Below are positions 61,102 to 64,000 of a stretch of DNA of 64,000 bases, piece after piece (positions within the stretch are counted from its first letter, which is position 1; each line of letters opens with the position of its first letter). The notes below the pieces were generated by a model. That model was given only the letters and a program-made list of their open reading frames with translations. It made no database searches and was not told where the DNA came from. A program made the position numbers and the translations under genes. The stretch is from positions 1-64,000 of the forward strand of contig NZ_SLZG01000018.1 of NCBI RefSeq assembly GCF_004341625.1, given 5' to 3'. Source of the stretch: Rhizobium sp. BK376. GTDB lineage: Bacteria; Pseudomonadota; Alphaproteobacteria; Rhizobiales; Rhizobiaceae.

Positions 61102-61593
61102 TTACAGGGTGCCAATGATCCGCCCAACGGAGGTTAGTACGCCGTTCCAGACGCAGCAACCGGCAAAGGTCGAGAGCGCGAATCTGGTCACGCCGACGCT
61201 TGAGCTACCGTAGAGCAGACCCGTATAGGCCCTTGCGACAGGCAGGAGCTGTACGGCGATGACGCCCGCCACGGTCGTGCCCGCCAAGCCTGTGACCGGC
61301 CGCGCTGATCGGGCATATCGCTCGAGAAGGCGATGTCTGCGCTCGTGCCATCCGTATGTCCCGGCTGCGCGGGCGATTCCAAACCAGCACAGGGAACCGA
61401 TTGTCGAACCCATGGCGGTAACGAGGATCAGGGCGAGGAAAGCCGCCGGTCGACCATCCGACAGGATGCCGAGTATGAGGTAGAGGCCGATGGATGGAAT
61501 TACGGGCAGCAATTTTTCGATCGAGGCGACGAGGAAGGCGCCAGCCAGCCCGCAGGAGACGAGGGATTGCGCGAATGCGGGGAGGTCGGCCAT
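61102..61593 (-). CDS. DedA/SNARE-associated-type membrane protein
   Basis: A 163-residue protein with four to five hydrophobic helices, including LVSCGLAGAFLVASIEKLLPVIPSIGLYLILG and ALILVTAMGSTIGSLCWFGIARAAG, then VIAVQLLPVARAYTGLLYG, which resembles the DedA glycine-rich re-entrant region. DedA proteins move undecaprenyl phosphate or phospholipid. It starts two bases after the methyltransferase stop and is likely translated with it. Shorter than most DedA proteins (about 200), so the assignment is moderately sure. Confidence 0.8.
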   Translation of the reverse strand: MADLPAFAQSLVSCGLAGAFLVASIEKLLPVIPSIGLYLILGILSDGRPAAFLALILVTAMGSTIGSLCWFGIARAAGTYGWHERRHRLLERYARSARPVTGLAGTTVAGVIAVQLLPVARAYTGLLYGSSSVGVTRFALSTFAGCCVWNGVLTSVGRIIGTL

Positions 61594-61595
61594 GA

Positions 61596-62159
61596 TCAGG
61601 AGGGTTTCCTGGACAGTTTGAAAACGCTGGCCGGCGGCAAATTCAGCCGAACGCGACCGAGCCTTTCTGATTCCAGCCCCAGCCTGTCCATCACGTCAGC
61701 GGGCACCGAACAGGCGGCGCCATAGGTGAATTGGTAGAAACTGCCGTCCCCGTGCAGCAAGGACAGGGCCTCGCTGAGGATCGCAAATATCGTATCCTTC
61801 GGCATGTTGCGGAAAGGGAGGCCGCTGACTACGGCGGCATAGCTGTCTTTCTTCAGGTCAGGAAGATGCCCGGCGTCGCGCTGAAGCACGGTAACACCGG
61901 GAAACCGCCGTCGTAGCAAGGAGACGAACGGCTTCTCGATCTCAACGAGCGTCAGGTCCGCAGGCCCCACGCCCTTGTCGAGCAGCGTCTGCGTGAACAC
62001 GCCCGTTCCCGGACCGAGTTCCAGAATACGGCCGGAGCCGGGCGTGATTTCACTCGTGATCAAACGCGCCAGATAGGGACCGGATGGCGCGATCGCGCCG
62101 ATCGTGCGCGGCGCGCGGATGAGGTTTGCAAAGAAGGCGGGCAGGGACGGCAGGGGCAT
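61596..62159 (-). CDS. SAM-dependent methyltransferase, PmtA-like (phospholipid N-methyltransferase)
   Basis: A 187-residue protein. FFANLIRAPRTIGAIAPSGPYLARLI opens the chain, as in PmtA, followed by the AdoMet-binding ILELGPGTGVFTQTLL (about 45-60) and DLTLVEIEKPF. SGLPFRNM is the catalytic block of the group. PmtA converts phosphatidylethanolamine to phosphatidylcholine by three methylations; substrate here inferred from resemblance. It lies between the histidine kinase (97 bases upstream) and the DedA-like gene (2 bases downstream). Confidence 0.85.
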   Translation of the reverse strand: MPLPSLPAFFANLIRAPRTIGAIAPSGPYLARLITSEITPGSGRILELGPGTGVFTQTLLDKGVGPADLTLVEIEKPFVSLLRRRFPGVTVLQRDAGHLPDLKKDSYAAVVSGLPFRNMPKDTIFAILSEALSLLHGDGSFYQFTYGAACSVPADVMDRLGLESERLGRVRLNLPPASVFKLSRKPS

Positions 62160-62256
62160 TTCGGTCTCCGGGTTGCGATCGGCAGGGGTGCCTCACGCAG
62201 TCCTGACGGGTCCGCATTATGGGAGCATTACGTCCCCCCGACCCTCGCGATGAAAT

Positions 62257-63618
62257 TCAGGTGTCCGAGGCTGCGGGCGGAAAGGCGATGTTGAAGCTTG
62301 CGCCGCCGCCCGGCGCGTCTCCCACCCAGATCCGGCCGCCGTGGAATTCGACGATGTCCTTCACCAGATGCAGGCCGAGCCCTACGCCCTCGGTTGGGCT
62401 TCCTATCCGCTGAAAGGGTTCGAAGATCCTCTCCCTGTCGGCTTGGGGAATTCCATCTCCTTCGTCGCTGATCGAAATATCGGCGGGATGTTTGACGAGG
62501 ATCGTAATAACGCCGCTGCGGCCGCCGTGCTGAACGGCATTCTGCACCAGATTGGCGACGGCTCTCTCGATGGATGCGGCATCGCCGACGATCGGAAGAG
62601 GTGACGAAGGCATCTGGAAATCGGCGGTATAGCCGGCAGCGATGATCAGGGGAGCAAGCTCGATCGCCTGCCGTCGCACCAGGGCGCAAAGGTCGACCAT
62701 TTGCGATTCCCTGGCATTGCTGTTCAGCCGCTGAAGGTCGAGAAGCTGTTCTGCAAGGGTAGCAAGCCGCGAGATGTCTTCGGCAAGCCGCTCCGTGGCG
62801 GCGGTCTTCTCCATTGTCGCGAGCCGCGCCTGGAGGATGGCGATCGGAGTTCGAAGTTCGTGCGCTGCCGCCAGCATGAAGCGTTTCTGGCGGTGATAGG
62901 CGTCGTCGAGCCGCGCCAGGGTGTCGTTTACGGTCAGCACCAGGGGTGCGATTTCCGACGGTACGGTTTCAAGCGGCAGCCGGTAACCGCGATCCTCGGC
63001 ATTGATACGTTCGGCGGCACGTGCAACGGCTTCAAGGCTTCTGTGAACGCCTCGGGCGACGAAAGGCGTGACGGCCAGCGTTATCAGGCCAGTCAGCACG
63101 ATGGCCGGGATGACTGCGCCTGATGCAAAGGCGGCAAGCGTCAGCAGAAGCTTTGCGGGTGGCAATATGCCTTGCCGACCAACGATGATGGTAAGCGGGC
63201 CGTGCGGGCTGGCAACGGTCTTCAGGCGCGCGGCCATCGCCGCGGGGTCGCTTATGTCACTGTTGAACCGCGCCTCGGCGACTATGGGGCCAAGCGCGCC
63301 GATTTCGAGGAATGGCGCCGGCACGGGGCCTTCACGAAGGGTTCGTCCATCCCGGTCGCGGACGAGGGCCCAGAAACCGGGTGCCTGCTTGCGTTCCCTT
63401 TCCAGGCCCGCGGTTTCGATCAGGCGCATGCTTCCATCTTCCTGCCACGCGATGGAGGCGGCAACGGCGGTAATCGAATCTTCGTCCGGCGCCGACAGGC
63501 CGGTAAAGCCGCTGCCCCACAGGCCGAAGACAAAGAGGATGCCCAGGGAAAGACAGGTTGCCGCCTGCAGCAGGAAAAGACGGCGGATCAGGCGCCATTT
63601 CAAAGAGCGGAAGCGCAT
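62257..63618 (-). CDS. Two-component sensor histidine kinase
   Basis: A 453-residue kinase with an N-terminal membrane helix (about 10-38), a periplasmic segment of about 120 residues, a second helix (about 155-185), HAMP, a HisKA box with phosphoacceptor His253 (LAAAHELRTPIAIL) and a HATPase domain (LVQNAVQHG as N box, DEGDGIP, GVGLGLHLVKDIVE). Either GTG 63624 or ATG 63618 could be the start; the GTG overlaps the regulator's stop. It is coupled to the response regulator and probably controls the downstream methyltransferase and DedA genes. Confidence 0.92.
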   Translation of the reverse strand: MRFRSLKWRLIRRLFLLQAATCLSLGILFVFGLWGSGFTGLSAPDEDSITAVAASIAWQEDGSMRLIETAGLERERKQAPGFWALVRDRDGRTLREGPVPAPFLEIGALGPIVAEARFNSDISDPAAMAARLKTVASPHGPLTIIVGRQGILPPAKLLLTLAAFASGAVIPAIVLTGLITLAVTPFVARGVHRSLEAVARAAERINAEDRGYRLPLETVPSEIAPLVLTVNDTLARLDDAYHRQKRFMLAAAHELRTPIAILQARLATMEKTAATERLAEDISRLATLAEQLLDLQRLNSNARESQMVDLCALVRRQAIELAPLIIAAGYTADFQMPSSPLPIVGDAASIERAVANLVQNAVQHGGRSGVITILVKHPADISISDEGDGIPQADRERIFEPFQRIGSPTEGVGLGLHLVKDIVEFHGGRIWVGDAPGGGASFNIAFPPAASDT

Positions 63619-63620
63619 CG

Positions 63621-64000
63621 TCACGCGCGCGTTTGGCGGATGAGATAGCCGATGCCGCGGATCGTGTGGATCTCGACTCCGGCCGCGGCCGCCTCAAGCC
63701 GCCGTCGCAGGCGAGATACATGGGCATCGAGCGCGTTGGACTGGATGTCGTCGCCAAGGCCGTAGACGGCTTCCTCGAGGCTCGACCGTTCGACGGTACG
63801 GCCGGCGCGTCGCATCAATGCTTCGAGAACCAGCAGTTCCCGGCGCGGCATCTCGATCAGGCTTTCGCCGATCCGTGCTTCCCGATTGAGAAGGTCGAAG
63901 CGCAATTCTCCCATCCGCAGCGGCTTCGCATCCAGCGTTCCCGGCCGCCGCAGCACCGCCCTCAGGCGTGCCATCAGCTCCTCGACGGCAAAGGGCTTGG
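63621..64000 (-). CDS. OmpR-family response regulator, C-terminal part (truncated by window edge)
   Basis: Open from the window end to the stop at 63621. The visible part starts in the receiver's last helix (KPFAVEEL) and includes the winged-helix output domain: LRFDLLNREARIGESLIEMPRRELLVLEALMRRAG and VSRLRRRLE..., with the C-terminal IRGIGYLI typical of OmpR/PhoB proteins. The receiver lies beyond 64000. It is co-transcribed with the histidine kinase downstream; its target is likely its own operon. Confidence 0.92.
   Translation of the reverse strand, partial: KPFAVEELMARLRAVLRRPGTLDAKPLRMGELRFDLLNREARIGESLIEMPRRELLVLEALMRRAGRTVERSSLEEAVYGLGDDIQSNALDAHVSRLRRRLEAAAAGVEIHTIRGIGYLIRQTRA

Overview
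The window is chromosome-like DNA from an alphaproteobacterium of the order Hyphomicrobiales, most likely Rhizobium or a close relative. The support is the family mix: a CUT2 sugar transporter under a LacI regulator, an Odc2-type ornithine/lysine decarboxylase with a long leader, an aa3-type oxidase subunit IV, a FeeM-domain protein, an HWE kinase and a DUF2161 protein. GC-rich palindromic intergenic elements of the kind common in rhizobia also recur. Gene density is high. I saw no tRNA, rRNA, phage, insertion sequence or CRISPR array.

Layout. 1-393 is the end of xylA with its terminator. 505-1874 is a divergent TetR/SDR pair with a palindrome in front of each gene. 2605-7494 is a LacI regulator divergent from a ribose-type ABC transporter, with two nested operator dyads between them. 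7549-9318 is a class III cyclase-TolB-TPR protein. 9609-15189 continues the carbohydrate theme: a sugar isomerase, a Gfo/Idh oxidoreductase, an alditol-oxidase-like flavoprotein and a GH1 beta-glucosidase. 15286-24276 holds general metabolic genes: FMN reductase, TrhO, hydrolase, VOC, CHAD+CYTH, KDPG aldolase, TerB-like, GNAT, NicO+DUF1007. 24379-27626 holds a LysR gene and the decarboxylase-GNAT pair. 27697-30129 has an SDR and an MFS transporter broken by a frameshift. 30308-33363 pairs a diheme cytochrome c peroxidase with a Tat-exported phosphoesterase.

36643-40516 is the most suggestive block: creatininase, a Zur-box-like site, a His-rich COG0523 GTPase, a WD40 protein and serine acetyltransferase, all on the minus strand and tightly packed. 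It reads as a zinc-limitation operon that includes a cysteine-biosynthesis enzyme. 40604-45547 has MarR, LacI plus 2-hydroxyacid dehydrogenase, a glutamine amidotransferase and a TRAP binding protein without its membrane subunits. 46569-56535 has two GGDEF-EAL proteins (one with a degenerate cyclase site), a FeeM-type protein, a small oxidase subunit and the complete transhydrogenase operon pntAA-pntAB-pntB.

56568-64000 is entirely on the minus strand: an HWE kinase, an amino-acid oxidase-like flavoprotein, a TPR lipoprotein, ribosomal protein bS21, then (in transcription order) response regulator, histidine kinase, PmtA-like methyltransferase and DedA-like protein. This last run looks like an envelope-remodelling operon.

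Functions were assigned by reading motifs and family resemblance only; no database search was run.
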